Source: Anaeromassilibacillus sp001305115
GTDB taxonomy: Bacteria; Bacillota; Clostridia; Oscillospirales; Acutalibacteraceae
Assembly (NCBI GenBank): GCA_042854365.1
Contig: AP031437.1
Span: 930,001 to 994,000 of the forward strand
Direction: 5' to 3'
Length of the DNA: 64,000 bases
This document shows, piece by piece, positions 1 to 8,600 of the stretch. The notes under the pieces were generated by a model, which worked only from the letters and a program-made list of their open reading frames with translations, was not told where the DNA came from and searched no databases. The translations under genes were made by a program, and so were the position numbers. Each line of letters opens with the position of its first letter. Position 1 is the stretch's first letter.

Positions 1-1
1 A

Positions 2-1963
2 GGAGAAGAACTGAATGATCGGGAGGCAAGCTTTGTAGGAACGCTAGAAGAGGCGCCTTACCGCTCTTACGACAATCGGTATTGTACCATCCGATTAGAA
101 AGTCTGGATGAGGAGCCTGTAGATTTTCGAGTTCGGCTTTTGGTACCGGAAAATCTAGTTGGAGAAGCGGGAACTTGCCTGAAAGGGAAGGCCCATTTCT
201 ATCTGCCGCGCGGTGGGGACGGTTTTTCGAGTAGAAACTATTATGCCTCTCAGGGAATTTCCGTGTGCGCCTATCTTTACGGATACGAACCATATCAGGT
301 TATTCCTCCGGCATCAAAATCCTTTTGGCACCACATACAGGACCTGCGTATTTCTCTGGGTGAAGCGGTGGATTTTTTATTGCCGGAAGAGGAAGCCGGT
401 TTGTTGAAAGGAGTTCTTTTGGGAGACAAATCCGGTATTTCACCGGAACTTACCGCAGACTTTCGAACGGTCGGTCTTTCTCATGTGATGGCAGTTTCCG
501 GCTTACATATGACCACGGTGGCGAACCTGTTGACGGCTATTTTTCTTGCCCTGCATGTACCGCGAAGAGGAAGAGCTGTGCTTGCATCGTTGGGGGTATT
601 GCTCTTTATGGCAGTGGTGGATTTTGCCCCTTCTGCTTCGCGCAGTGGGATCATGTGTCTACTGTATTTGGCAGGTGGATTCCTATCCCGCAGATCGGAT
701 TCCTTGAATTCGCTGGGATTGGCCGTTTGGATTTTGTGTCTGGTCAGTCCTTTTGCCGGGGCAGATGTCGGATTATTGCTTTCCTTTTCCGCAACATTAG
801 GCCTGATCCTCTGCTCAGGGCCGATCTGCCGGCGCTTGGACGCATGTGTTTCCAGTTGGAAGTATGGACGGCGTCTCTTTCACGCCATCCATGTAGTATT
901 GGCAACCAGCATCAGCGCGACGTTGTTTACTTTTCCAGCAATGATGTTGACTTTCCGGACGGTTTCCGTTGTTGGACTGTTTGCAAATCTTTTAGCGCTG
1001 TGGCCAACGACTTTGCTACTACAGTTTGGTTTAGGCGCGGCGGTTTTACAGCTTTTGTTGCCCGGTACCCTGGCAGCCTTGCCTTTGGCGCTTCCAGCGG
1101 GGTGGTTGGCTAAATATCTGTGTACAGTGGTTTCGTTGCTTGCGCAGATTCCGTATGCCAATATACCGCTTTCTATGGGGTTTGTATTGTTGTGGGTGGC
1201 GGCAGTACTCTTTCTGTTGGCATTTTGGCTATTCATGGGACATTCTAAAAATTCTTTGCGGATTGTAGGATGGTTATCTTGTATTCTTCTCTTGGCCGGA
1301 GTATTTTCCTATCAGATTTCCCGGAGGAATCTCACGCGGATTGCAATAACCGATGTAGGGTCCGGCCTTTCAGTGGCCATTACGCGGAATGGGAATGCAG
1401 TTGTGATCGGGTGTGAAGGATATTCGGCTCAGGCCATAAAAGAGGAACTTCAGGGGCAAGGGATACGGTCGTTGGACGCGATGTTGTTATTCTCTCATTT
1501 TGGAGAGGAAGCACACAACGCTTCCGATGTTTTAGAAACCTTTTCAACGGAAAAATTAATCGTACCATCCGGTTATATGGACGACTTTTTGCAGACAAGG
1601 GTGGATTGCATCGGAGAGGTATATTCTTATCAAAATTGGGCGCGGCTGGCTCTCGGAGAAGCATTCACGGTTGAACTGGTTCCGGGAGCAGCGCTTTTGG
1701 AGGCCAATGGTGCTACGATGTTATTTTGTTCCGCAGATATGCAGGTGGAAGTACTCCCCAAGACTTGGCGTTCTCCGGACTTTGTAGTCCTAACCCAAGC
1801 TGTAGAGGGGGTTGCCGGCGAGTATACGATTTTATCCATGGACGAGGGAGAGGTTCAAGAAGCAGCCCGTGGGAGACGAAATGTTGCGGTTACGGCTGGC
1901 AGAGGAACAGTCGTGGTAGAGTTAACGGATGAACAAACATGCCGAATCAGGAGGGATGCATAA
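2..1963 (+). CDS. comEC: ComEC/Rec2 family DNA-uptake channel (5' partial)
   Basis: The frame is open from base 2, so the gene starts outside the window; no start codon inside is credible. ComEC is the inner-membrane channel that passes single-stranded DNA into the cell during transformation. The visible order is an N-terminal DUF4131-like beta domain (about 2-330), the hydrophobic Competence domain with roughly ten membrane segments (about 350-1300, with the typical HVMAVSGLHM stretch near 480), and a C-terminal metallo-beta-lactamase-like domain (about 1320-1963). The C-terminal domain is degenerate: where family members carry an HxHxDH metal site it reads SHFGEEAHN, and DVGQGD is DVGSGL. 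The stop overlaps the holA start (TAATG). Other competence genes (dprA, addAB) lie elsewhere in the window. The family call is secure; activity of the C-terminal domain is doubtful. Confidence 0.93.
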   Translation, partial: GEELNDREASFVGTLEEAPYRSYDNRYCTIRLESLDEEPVDFRVRLLVPENLVGEAGTCLKGKAHFYLPRGGDGFSSRNYYASQGISVCAYLYGYEPYQVIPPASKSFWHHIQDLRISLGEAVDFLLPEEEAGLLKGVLLGDKSGISPELTADFRTVGLSHVMAVSGLHMTTVANLLTAIFLALHVPRRGRAVLASLGVLLFMAVVDFAPSASRSGIMCLLYLAGGFLSRRSDSLNSLGLAVWILCLVSPFAGADVGLLLSFSATLGLILCSGPICRRLDACVSSWKYGRRLFHAIHVVLATSISATLFTFPAMMLTFRTVSVVGLFANLLALWPTTLLLQFGLGAAVLQLLLPGTLAALPLALPAGWLAKYLCTVVSLLAQIPYANIPLSMGFVLLWVAAVLFLLAFWLFMGHSKNSLRIVGWLSCILLLAGVFSYQISRRNLTRIAITDVGSGLSVAITRNGNAVVIGCEGYSAQAIKEELQGQGIRSLDAMLLFSHFGEEAHNASDVLETFSTEKLIVPSGYMDDFLQTRVDCIGEVYSYQNWARLALGEAFTVELVPGAALLEANGATMLFCSADMQVEVLPKTWRSPDFVVLTQAVEGVAGEYTILSMDEGEVQEAARGRRNVAVTAGRGTVVVELTDEQTCRIRRDA

Positions 1964-3021
1964 TGCCGGAAATTACAGAGACAGAATTAAAAAAGCAAAT
2001 AGAACGTGGGACATTTGGAAATCTATATCTGTTGCACGGAGAAGAAAAATATTTGCTCAAGCTTTATGCAAATCGACTGATCGATAAGGCTTGTGGATCA
2101 TCATTTCAGGATTTCAACCTTCAAAAAATGGATGGTGGAAGTACCTCCATTGACGAGATAGCGGACGCTGTAGAAGCGTTGCCGTTACTTGCAGAGCGAA
2201 AGTGTGTGGCGGTATCCGATTTGGACGTAGAAGCACGTAACGCTTCTGAGACAGCCAAGCTCTATGAGTTGTTGGAAAATGTTCCGGAGAGTACCGTATT
2301 GGTGTTGTATCTTCCATCGGTTGAAATTGATTATAAAAAGTCCGCCAAGTGGAAGAAGTTTTTGGCTGCGGTTCAGAAATTAGGGACGACGGTCCTTTTT
2401 AAGCGCAAGACCCAGGCGGACGCTGAAAAGATGCTTTGTGCGGCGGCTGCAAAGCGTCACTGTGAACTATCCCGTGCCGACGCAGGGAAGATCATTGAAT
2501 ATGCAGGAAACGATTTGCAGGTACTCTTTCAAGAATTGGAGAAGCTCTGTGCCTATGTGGGAGAAGGGAAAGAAATCACCCGGCGGGAGATTGATCTCTT
2601 GGTCACGAAGAACTTTGAGACGACCGTTTTTTTGTTGTCCCGTGCCATCTTAGCCCGGCAATATGACAAGGCCTATTCCATTTTGGATTTGCTCTTTTAT
2701 CAGAATGAAGAGCCCGTTTCTATTTTAGCAGTTTTGTCCACCTCATATTTGGATTTATACCGAGTACGTGCTGCAGTTCAGAGCGGTAAGAACAGTTTAG
2801 AACCGGCAAAATATTTTGATTATAAAGGGAAAGAATTTCGTTTGCGCAATGCAGAACGCGATGGGGGCCGCTTTTCAATGGAAATGTTGCGCGAGAGTTT
2901 GGAAGTCCTTTTGGCAGCCGATCTCTCCTTAAAGAGTGCAAGGGGAGACCGCCGGACAGTGATGGAAAAGTTGATTGCCCAGTTGCTATTGATTGCAGAA
3001 AAGGAAAAATTTGCAGAGTGA
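1963..3021 (+). CDS. holA: DNA polymerase III subunit delta
   Basis: This is the clamp-loader delta subunit, which opens the sliding clamp during replication. The 352-residue product has the family's N-terminal AAA-like fold opening (LYLLHGEEKYLLKLYANRLI) and the delta C-terminal helical region, including a stretch on NFETTVFLLSRAI. An in-frame ATG exists 24 bases upstream, but the ATG at 1963 is chosen because an AGGAGGG ribosome-binding site sits just before it and it overlaps the comEC stop codon by one base, as expected for translational coupling. The comEC-holA order is common in Firmicutes. rnmV follows 10 bases after the stop. Length and order are normal for the family. Confidence 0.93.
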   Translation: MPEITETELKKQIERGTFGNLYLLHGEEKYLLKLYANRLIDKACGSSFQDFNLQKMDGGSTSIDEIADAVEALPLLAERKCVAVSDLDVEARNASETAKLYELLENVPESTVLVLYLPSVEIDYKKSAKWKKFLAAVQKLGTTVLFKRKTQADAEKMLCAAAAKRHCELSRADAGKIIEYAGNDLQVLFQELEKLCAYVGEGKEITRREIDLLVTKNFETTVFLLSRAILARQYDKAYSILDLLFYQNEEPVSILAVLSTSYLDLYRVRAAVQSGKNSLEPAKYFDYKGKEFRLRNAERDGGRFSMEMLRESLEVLLAADLSLKSARGDRRTVMEKLIAQLLLIAEKEKFAE

Positions 3022-3031
3022 GGGAAAGTAC

Positions 3032-3622
3032 GTGCGCTTAAAGATTCAGGAAGCTGTGATTGTAGAAGGAAAATATGATAAAATCAAGCTGTCCTCTCTG
3101 ATTGATGGATTAATCATCGAAACAAATGGATTTCAAATATTCAAAGATCCGGAACAGATGGCGATGATACGGCGTCTGGCAGAGACACGTGGGATTTTGG
3201 TGTTGACCGACAGCGACGGGGCAGGGTTTGTAATTCGCAACTATCTGGCGGGAGCAATCCCAGCAGAACAGATCAAGCACGCTTATGTACCGGATATTTT
3301 TGGGAAAGAAAAGCGCAAAGAGAAGCCCTCAAGAGAGGGAAAGCTCGGCGTTGAAGGGGTACCCGCCCAAACGATATTGGAGGCTCTCCGGCGTGCAGGG
3401 GCAACTTGTGACCAGACAGCGGAGTCAAAGAAAGGCAGGAAGATCACCAAAGCGGATCTTTTTGAAGCGGGTCTTTCCGGGGGAGAGAACAGTGCCCAAA
3501 AGCGAAAAGTTTTGCTCAGGAAGCTGAAATTGCCAGAACATTTGGCGCCAAATGCACTTCTAAAAGTGTTGAATAGCTTGATGGATTATGAAGAATTCAG
3601 CAGACAAGTACAAAAGTTATAG
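3032..3622 (+). CDS. rnmV: Ribonuclease M5 (5S rRNA maturase)
   Basis: This is a TOPRIM-domain endonuclease that in Firmicutes trims the 5S rRNA precursor. The N-terminus has the TOPRIM glutamate in VIVEGKYDKIKL and the acidic pair in LVLTDSDGAG, followed by the RNase M5-specific segment with GVEGVPAQTI. A longer reading from 2993 would run back into holA. The GTG at 3032 (giving VRLKIQEAVIVEG) is preferred because it follows a GAGGG-like site and sits 10 bases after the holA stop. The resulting 196 residues is close to the family's usual 180-190. A standalone primase-like TOPRIM protein is the alternative, but the signature fits M5 better. Confidence 0.88.
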   Translation: MRLKIQEAVIVEGKYDKIKLSSLIDGLIIETNGFQIFKDPEQMAMIRRLAETRGILVLTDSDGAGFVIRNYLAGAIPAEQIKHAYVPDIFGKEKRKEKPSREGKLGVEGVPAQTILEALRRAGATCDQTAESKKGRKITKADLFEAGLSGGENSAQKRKVLLRKLKLPEHLAPNALLKVLNSLMDYEEFSRQVQKL

Positions 3623-3680
3623 AACGAGTGGAAAGTACAATGAAAAACAAAAAAGAATGCAAAAAATTTGATATTTTGTC

Positions 3681-3710
3681 TTGACATTTTATAGGAAACA
3701 ATGCTATAAT
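3681..3710 (+). promoter_or_regulatory. Sigma-A type promoter of tRNA-Leu
   Basis: TTGACA (3681-3686) and TATAAT (3705-3710), both perfect consensus hexamers separated by 18 bases, lie 14 bases before the tRNA. This indicates strong constitutive transcription. Confidence 0.9.
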
Positions 3711-3724
3711 AACTCTCGCTGAAT

Positions 3725-3808
3725 GCGCGAGTGCTGGAACTGGCAGACAGGCACGTTTGAGGGGCGTGTGTCTATGACGTACGAGTTCAAGTCTCGTCTC
3801 GCGCACCA
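3725..3808 (+). tRNA. tRNA-Leu (anticodon GAG)
   Basis: This is an 84-nt class II tRNA with a 7-bp acceptor stem (GCGCGAG with CTCGCGC), a D-arm, an anticodon loop TTGAGGG giving GAG, a long variable arm and a T-arm (ACGAG-TTCAAGT-CTCGT). The CCA end is encoded. It reads CUC/CUU. It has its own promoter upstream and a terminator directly downstream. tRNA-Leu genes are frequent integration sites, but no integrase or repeated 3' end was seen nearby. Confidence 0.95.
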
Positions 3809-3813
3809 AATTT

Positions 3814-3861
3814 GAAACCCTGAAACCCGCATGAATGGTGGGTTTTGGGGTTTCTTTTTTT
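3814..3861 (+). terminator. Rho-independent terminator of tRNA-Leu
   Basis: The inverted repeat GAAACCC-tg-AAACCC pairs with GGGTTT-t-GGGGTTTC and is followed by a run of seven T residues, starting 5 bases after the CCA end. Confidence 0.88.
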
Positions 3862-4153
3862 ATCTTCGATCAACAAATTGATCAACAATTTTACAAAATA
3901 GATCAACGCTATGGAATGATTGTTTTTTGAGTTTTGTCGAAATATATTCGAGAACGTTTTACTGTTAATTGCAATAGAACAGGCGGTAGGCAAGGGGAGA
4001 ATGGGGGCTGTGTCCGTAAATCCTATAGACTCCGTTTCCAATGGTTTGTCCAGAGCCTTAAAGAGCCCCTAAGGATCTGTTCCAGCCGCTTTTAGCCATT
4101 AGGGTTTGTAAGGAAATTACTTGAAAAATCATATGATAATATAGGATCAAATG
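3862..4153. other. AT-rich intergenic stretch, no gene seen
   Basis: It holds a small cluster of GATCAAC repeats (about 3868-3906) but no supported ORF, RNA gene or recombination site. It could be decayed sequence left beside the tRNA. Confidence 0.4.
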
Positions 4154-4196
4154 AAACGTCCGTAGAGTCTCTATCAAAGAGATTCTACGGACGTTT
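4154..4196. terminator. 19-bp-stem hairpin, likely bidirectional terminator
   Basis: AAACGTCCGTAGA-G-TCTCT pairs over 19 positions (one G-T) with its partner around the loop ATCAA. It begins two bases beyond the stop codon of the small XRE gene on the minus strand, and the plus-strand side ends in TTT. A terminator role is inferred from position; U-runs are short. Confidence 0.6.
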
Positions 4197-4198
4197 TG

Positions 4199-4435
4199 CT
4201 ATAAGATACTAGGCGGATATTCCGATAGGTCTTTTCTATAGGCCTGAATATCAATATTGAAGAAAAAGACCAGGCGAAGAAAAATTTCGGAACCAGGTGA
4301 GATCTCTCCCTTTTCGATCTTTTGATATTCTCGTAGAGAGATGAATACGGCATCTGCAACCTGCTGCTGTGTCAGCTTGCGTTTGTCTGTGCGATTGTGA
4401 TAGATGTCGTGCCCAAAGTGCATTTTGAATGACAT
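4199..4435 (-). CDS. Small XRE-family helix-turn-helix regulator
   Basis: The product is a 78-residue protein that is essentially one Cro/CI-type DNA-binding domain: KLTQQQVADAVFISLREYQ forms the helix-turn-helix, and KIEKGEISPGSEIFLRLVFF is the usual following helix pattern. A good AAGGAGGA site lies six bases before the ATG. The gene is divergent from a longer XRE regulator at 4765, and the intervening AT-rich region contains dyads that could be operators. The target is unknown. No toxin partner is visible, so an antitoxin role is unsupported. Confidence 0.75.
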   Translation of the reverse strand: MSFKMHFGHDIYHNRTDKRKLTQQQVADAVFISLREYQKIEKGEISPGSEIFLRLVFFFNIDIQAYRKDLSEYPPSIL

Positions 4436-4706
4436 AAATATTCCTCCTTGAAAAGAAGGATATTCGAATATGCACGATCATTCTACGAATAAAAATTCAT
4501 ATTGTAGATTATGTAAAAATAATTCACATATTTTTAGGACATTTGAGAATGAAAAATCGATTCTATTAGAGGAATCGAATTGGGAAAAGTCTCATTTTAT
4601 CAAAAAATACTGGTTCGGCCATCCTTTGCCTATCTTAGGTAGTACTTCCTTTTATGTACAAAAACAAAAACCTGTATCATTCGACATAAATAGGTGTTTT
4701 ATGACT
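4436..4706. other. Divergent regulatory region with dyads
   Basis: This AT-rich spacer lies between two divergent XRE genes. The dyad TCGATTC/GAATCGA (4557-4563 and 4572-4578) and the palindromic TATTCGAATA near 4460 are candidate operators for one or both regulators. An 80-codon ORF across it has no ribosome-binding site or recognisable motif and is not called. Confidence 0.4.
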
Positions 4707-4735
4707 TTGTGAAATAAATTTTTTTATAGTATGAT
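4707..4735 (+). promoter_or_regulatory. Promoter of the 209-residue XRE regulator
   Basis: TTGTGA (4707-4712) and TATGAT (4730-4735) with a 17-base spacer lie 30 bases upstream of the start codon. Confidence 0.6.
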
Positions 4736-4764
4736 TACGGTAAGTTCAGGAAAGAGGAGATTAT

Positions 4765-5394
4765 ATGGAAGACTACCGAACCATCATAGGAGAAAATATT
4801 CGCCGTCACAGAAAGCGGCACTGCCTCACCCAGGAAGATTTGGCGGAGTTGACCGGCATCCAACCATCCTCTGTTGGGAAAATAGAGCGTGCACAGTCAA
4901 ATCCAAACTTAACCACACTGTTGCGCTATGCGGATGCATTGAAAATCGATTTACCTGCGTTGTTTATTGATCCCAATTCAGAAAAGATAAACGATTGTGT
5001 GCCCAATATCCCTTTGTCCGCCCTTCCGGAACCCAATCGTTCAGCAGCGAGGCTCCTATTACAGGTGCTAAACGATATTGTGAATACAGAATTGGATGAA
5101 AGCTATGTTAGCTCCCTATTTTTAGAAATCCTTCGTTTGGTACGGCACAGTGTTTTTGAGGTGACATCCTCTTCTTGCAGGGAGGAAATGTACAGTGGAG
5201 TGCCGGTTTATGGAGTAAAAGCAGTATTTTATAAAGAAGGGCGTATATATCGTACAGAAGAGATCGCGGATCTATCTACAGACCGCCAGATAGTGGAGCA
5301 TTTTGTAGCCCGTCTAAATCGCAACTTCGTCTCCTATGAGAATTTTCGTGATCTTCTGGATGACTTTATGAATAATTTTGGAGCATGGGAATAA
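4765..5394 (+). CDS. XRE-family transcriptional regulator with C-terminal sensor-like region
   Basis: The 209-residue product has an N-terminal Cro/CI helix-turn-helix (residues about 5-65, including RKRHCLTQEDLAELTGIQ and SVGKIERAQSNPNLTTLLR) and a 140-residue C-terminal region that I do not recognise. The C-terminal region has a helical part and then a beta-rich stretch near GVPVYGVKAVFYKEGRIYRT. AGGAG lies before the ATG and a consensus-like promoter precedes it. It stands 230 bases upstream of the giant fucosidase gene, in the same direction but with a separate promoter, so it could regulate that gene or itself. Direct evidence for either is lacking. Confidence 0.82.
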   Translation: MEDYRTIIGENIRRHRKRHCLTQEDLAELTGIQPSSVGKIERAQSNPNLTTLLRYADALKIDLPALFIDPNSEKINDCVPNIPLSALPEPNRSAARLLLQVLNDIVNTELDESYVSSLFLEILRLVRHSVFEVTSSSCREEMYSGVPVYGVKAVFYKEGRIYRTEEIADLSTDRQIVEHFVARLNRNFVSYENFRDLLDDFMNNFGAWE

Positions 5395-5525
5395 TATATG
5401 CCCAATAACCGTTTCTTTCTCATCAATGAAATAATAAAGTATATTCGATTGGATAAATTATTTGAAAAAGTCCGTAGAAGTACAACAAATATACACAATA
5501 AGATACATAAAAAATAGTTTATCAT

Positions 5526-5554
5526 TTGATGAATATTGTGAGAAACGATATAAT
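5526..5554 (+). promoter_or_regulatory. Promoter of the GH29 fucosidase gene
   Basis: TTGATG (5526-5531) and TATAAT (5549-5554) are separated by exactly 17 bases and lie about 70 bases upstream of the start codon at 5623. An AAGGAAGG-type ribosome-binding site is also present. Confidence 0.72.
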
Positions 5555-5622
5555 TTAAATAAGCAACTATTGCGATATATGCGCAATCGGAAACTTAACA
5601 AGAAAGGAAGGATTTAGAAAGA

Positions 5623-8600
5623 ATGAAAAAGACAAAAAAGTGGTTGTCGCTTCTGGTAGCGGCTATGATGGCTTTGCAACCATTGACGATCCATGGTGCG
5701 GCGGCGGCAGAAGATGATGTATCTCCTCCTGAAGCTTGGGGACCTCTTCCGACAGAGACACAGTTGCAGTACCATGAAGAAGAATTATCAGCGTTCATCC
5801 ATTTTGGTGTTAACACCTTTTATGGCGTAGAATGGGGAACTGGAAAAGAAGACCCGAATGTGTTCCACCCAACAGGTTTGGATACGGACCAGTGGGTAAA
5901 GACATTGAAGGATGCTGGCTTTAAGCGCATCATCATGATTGGGCGGCACCACGATGGGTTCTGCCTGTGGGATAGCGAGTACACCACCCAGGACGTTGCC
6001 AGCAGTACCGACTTTCAAGCTACACAGGCAGCCCGGGGACAGTCTGGAGACGTTTTGGAAGAGCTCTCCAAATCCTGCACAAAGTATGACATGGATATGG
6101 GATTCTATCTTTCTCCTTGGGACGCCAATAATCCCAGCTATGGTTATGGTACGGGTACGGATGAAGAGACCGATTCAAATGGCGATTACAATGAATACTA
6201 TATGAATCAGCTTCGGGAAGTACTGGGCAATCCAAAGTACGGCAACGATGGTAAATTTGTTGAGGTCTGGATGGACGGTGCAAAGGGGAGCGGCGCTGCT
6301 GCCCAGCATTATAAATTCCAAGAGTGGTTTGATTTGATTGAGGAACTTCAACCCGGCGCAGTGGTTTTCAGCCCATATGGCTCGACCATCCGTTGGATTG
6401 GAAATGAATCCGGTAAGGCGGGGGATCCCTGCTGGTCAAAGCTAGATCAACAACGCCAGAGGGATTACTACGATACATATGGAGGGGACGAAGCAAATTA
6501 TCTAAATAGTGGCGATCCAAATGGAGATATTTGGAGCATCGGCGAGTGCGACGTTTCCTTAACGTCCGGATGGTTTTGGAAGGCGGGAAAACAGCCGAAA
6601 AGCATGGAAGAGCTGACAGACATCTATTTCAAATCTGTGGGACGTGGTCAGCCGTTGCTGCTGAATGTTCCGCCGGATACAACCGGTGTTTTACCAGAGG
6701 ACTTTGTCGACCGTGTATCGGAATTGGGAGAGACGATTCGGGATACCTTCCGGACTGATCTGACAAAACAGGAGGGGGTAACAGCAGAGGCGACCGCTGT
6801 GCGTGGCAATAGTCCAACTTATGCTGCGGCCAATGTTTTGGATGACGATTCAGACAGCTATTGGACCATGGACGATGGCCAGACGACGGGAAGTATCACG
6901 ATTGATTTAGGTGGAACCAAGTTGTTTGATATTGTTTCCATTGAAGAGTACATTGAACTGGGACAGCGAATTTCCGACTTTACCGTAGACGTTCATACTT
7001 CTTCCGGTTGGAAAGAATTTGGTTCTGGGCACACCATTGGTGCAAAACGTTTGGTACGCGGTGCACCCGTTCGTGCAGACCAGATTCGCGTCAATATTAC
7101 CGGTTCCCAGGCTGTGCCGTTGATTGAAAATATCGGCGCTTTTAAAGCCGAAGGTGCATTTGAACAAGAATCCATTATGCCGGAAGGCTTATCCATGATT
7201 GACGATCGTGAATTCGATCGAAGCGACGGTTGGAACCTGGAAACCATTGATGGTGTTAACGATACCGGCATGTGGGCGAACCCTGGTGCTGAGGCGAGTT
7301 TCACCTTTACTGGCACAAAGGCATGGATTGTTGGAACAAAAGATCCCAACCATGGTACGATGGACGTATATGTGGACGGAAATTTGGTTGCAACCCCTGA
7401 CGCATATCAGCCAAATCGCCAGCTCAAACAGATTCTCTATGTGACTGATGATTTGCCGTATGGAGAACATACGGTGCGTATGGTTTGCAAGACAAAGGCA
7501 ACGGGACTGGATGCTGCCTTTATATTGGACAACAACGGCGCAGGGATGTTTGAGATTGATCCGGCCAGTTATACGGTTCTTGAAGGTGGCACGCAGAATA
7601 TTGTCATCAAGCGTGTTGGTGGCACATCCGGAGAAGTTTCTGTCGATTTTCAGACTGCGCCGGATACCGCCGTTCACGGAAGACACTATAACGACGTGAA
7701 TGAAACAGTGACATTTGCGGATGGACAGGACACGGCAGAGGTGACCGTAGAAGCCATTGAAAACAATGAGGTCACCGGTGACCTCCGTTTCTTTGCGGAG
7801 ATTGTTAACCCGGCTGGAGGCGCTATTTTAGGATTTAATACGCGCGCAGATGTCATTATAAAGGACAATGACTTGGTGGATAAAAATGCTTTGAAGGCTG
7901 CACTGGAGAAGGCAAATGCGGAGAACGAGGGCTGGTATACCTCTGCAACATGGATGTCCTTTGTGCAGGCCAGAGAGGAAGCACAGGCGGTTTATGATAA
8001 TTCAGATGCGACAGCAGAACAAGTGAATACTGCTCTGGAGAATTTGGAACAGGCTCAAAAAGGGCTGGAAGATCGAACTGCCTTTACAGAGGCGGACCCC
8101 TTTATCCTTCCAAAAGAAAATGAAGGAGATAAATTGGCGGAGGCAGAGTTTTTTACTCTGGTACCAATTTCTGGGGACAAATATGTCCGAATCGAAGAGG
8201 ACGCCAATGCGAGTCATGGACAGAAGGTAGGCTGGATGGAACCAGGCAATGTCATCAAGTTGCCCTATGTAGCACCCAATGCTGGCACATATCGTGTCGA
8301 CTGTCGTTATCAGAGCGGCCGTCTCAGCGAAGAAACTGCCAATGTGATCAATTGGAGTGGAGATGGGATTCAGAGCGGTTCGGTGCGTGTCTTTGGGGAC
8401 AGCAGTGCGCCGTATAAGAACGTCACCTTTGATTTAATCGTCACAGAACCCGGTGCAGGGGAATTGGTGATTACAGCGGATTCCAATGCAGGCCCCAATC
8501 TTGACTTCTTTACTTTTACCGCCAAAGATTTGGTAGCAAATACGTACATCATTACAGCAGAGGCAGGAGAGAATGGTTCAATTGAGCCTTCGGGAGAAAT

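Noticed and set aside
3725..4200. Integration (att) site duplication at the tRNA-Leu 3' end
   Set aside because: No second copy of the tRNA 3' end was seen within the window.
4470..4712. 80-codon ORF between the two XRE genes
   Set aside because: No ribosome-binding site, no recognisable motif, and it covers the likely regulatory dyads and promoter of the neighbouring gene.
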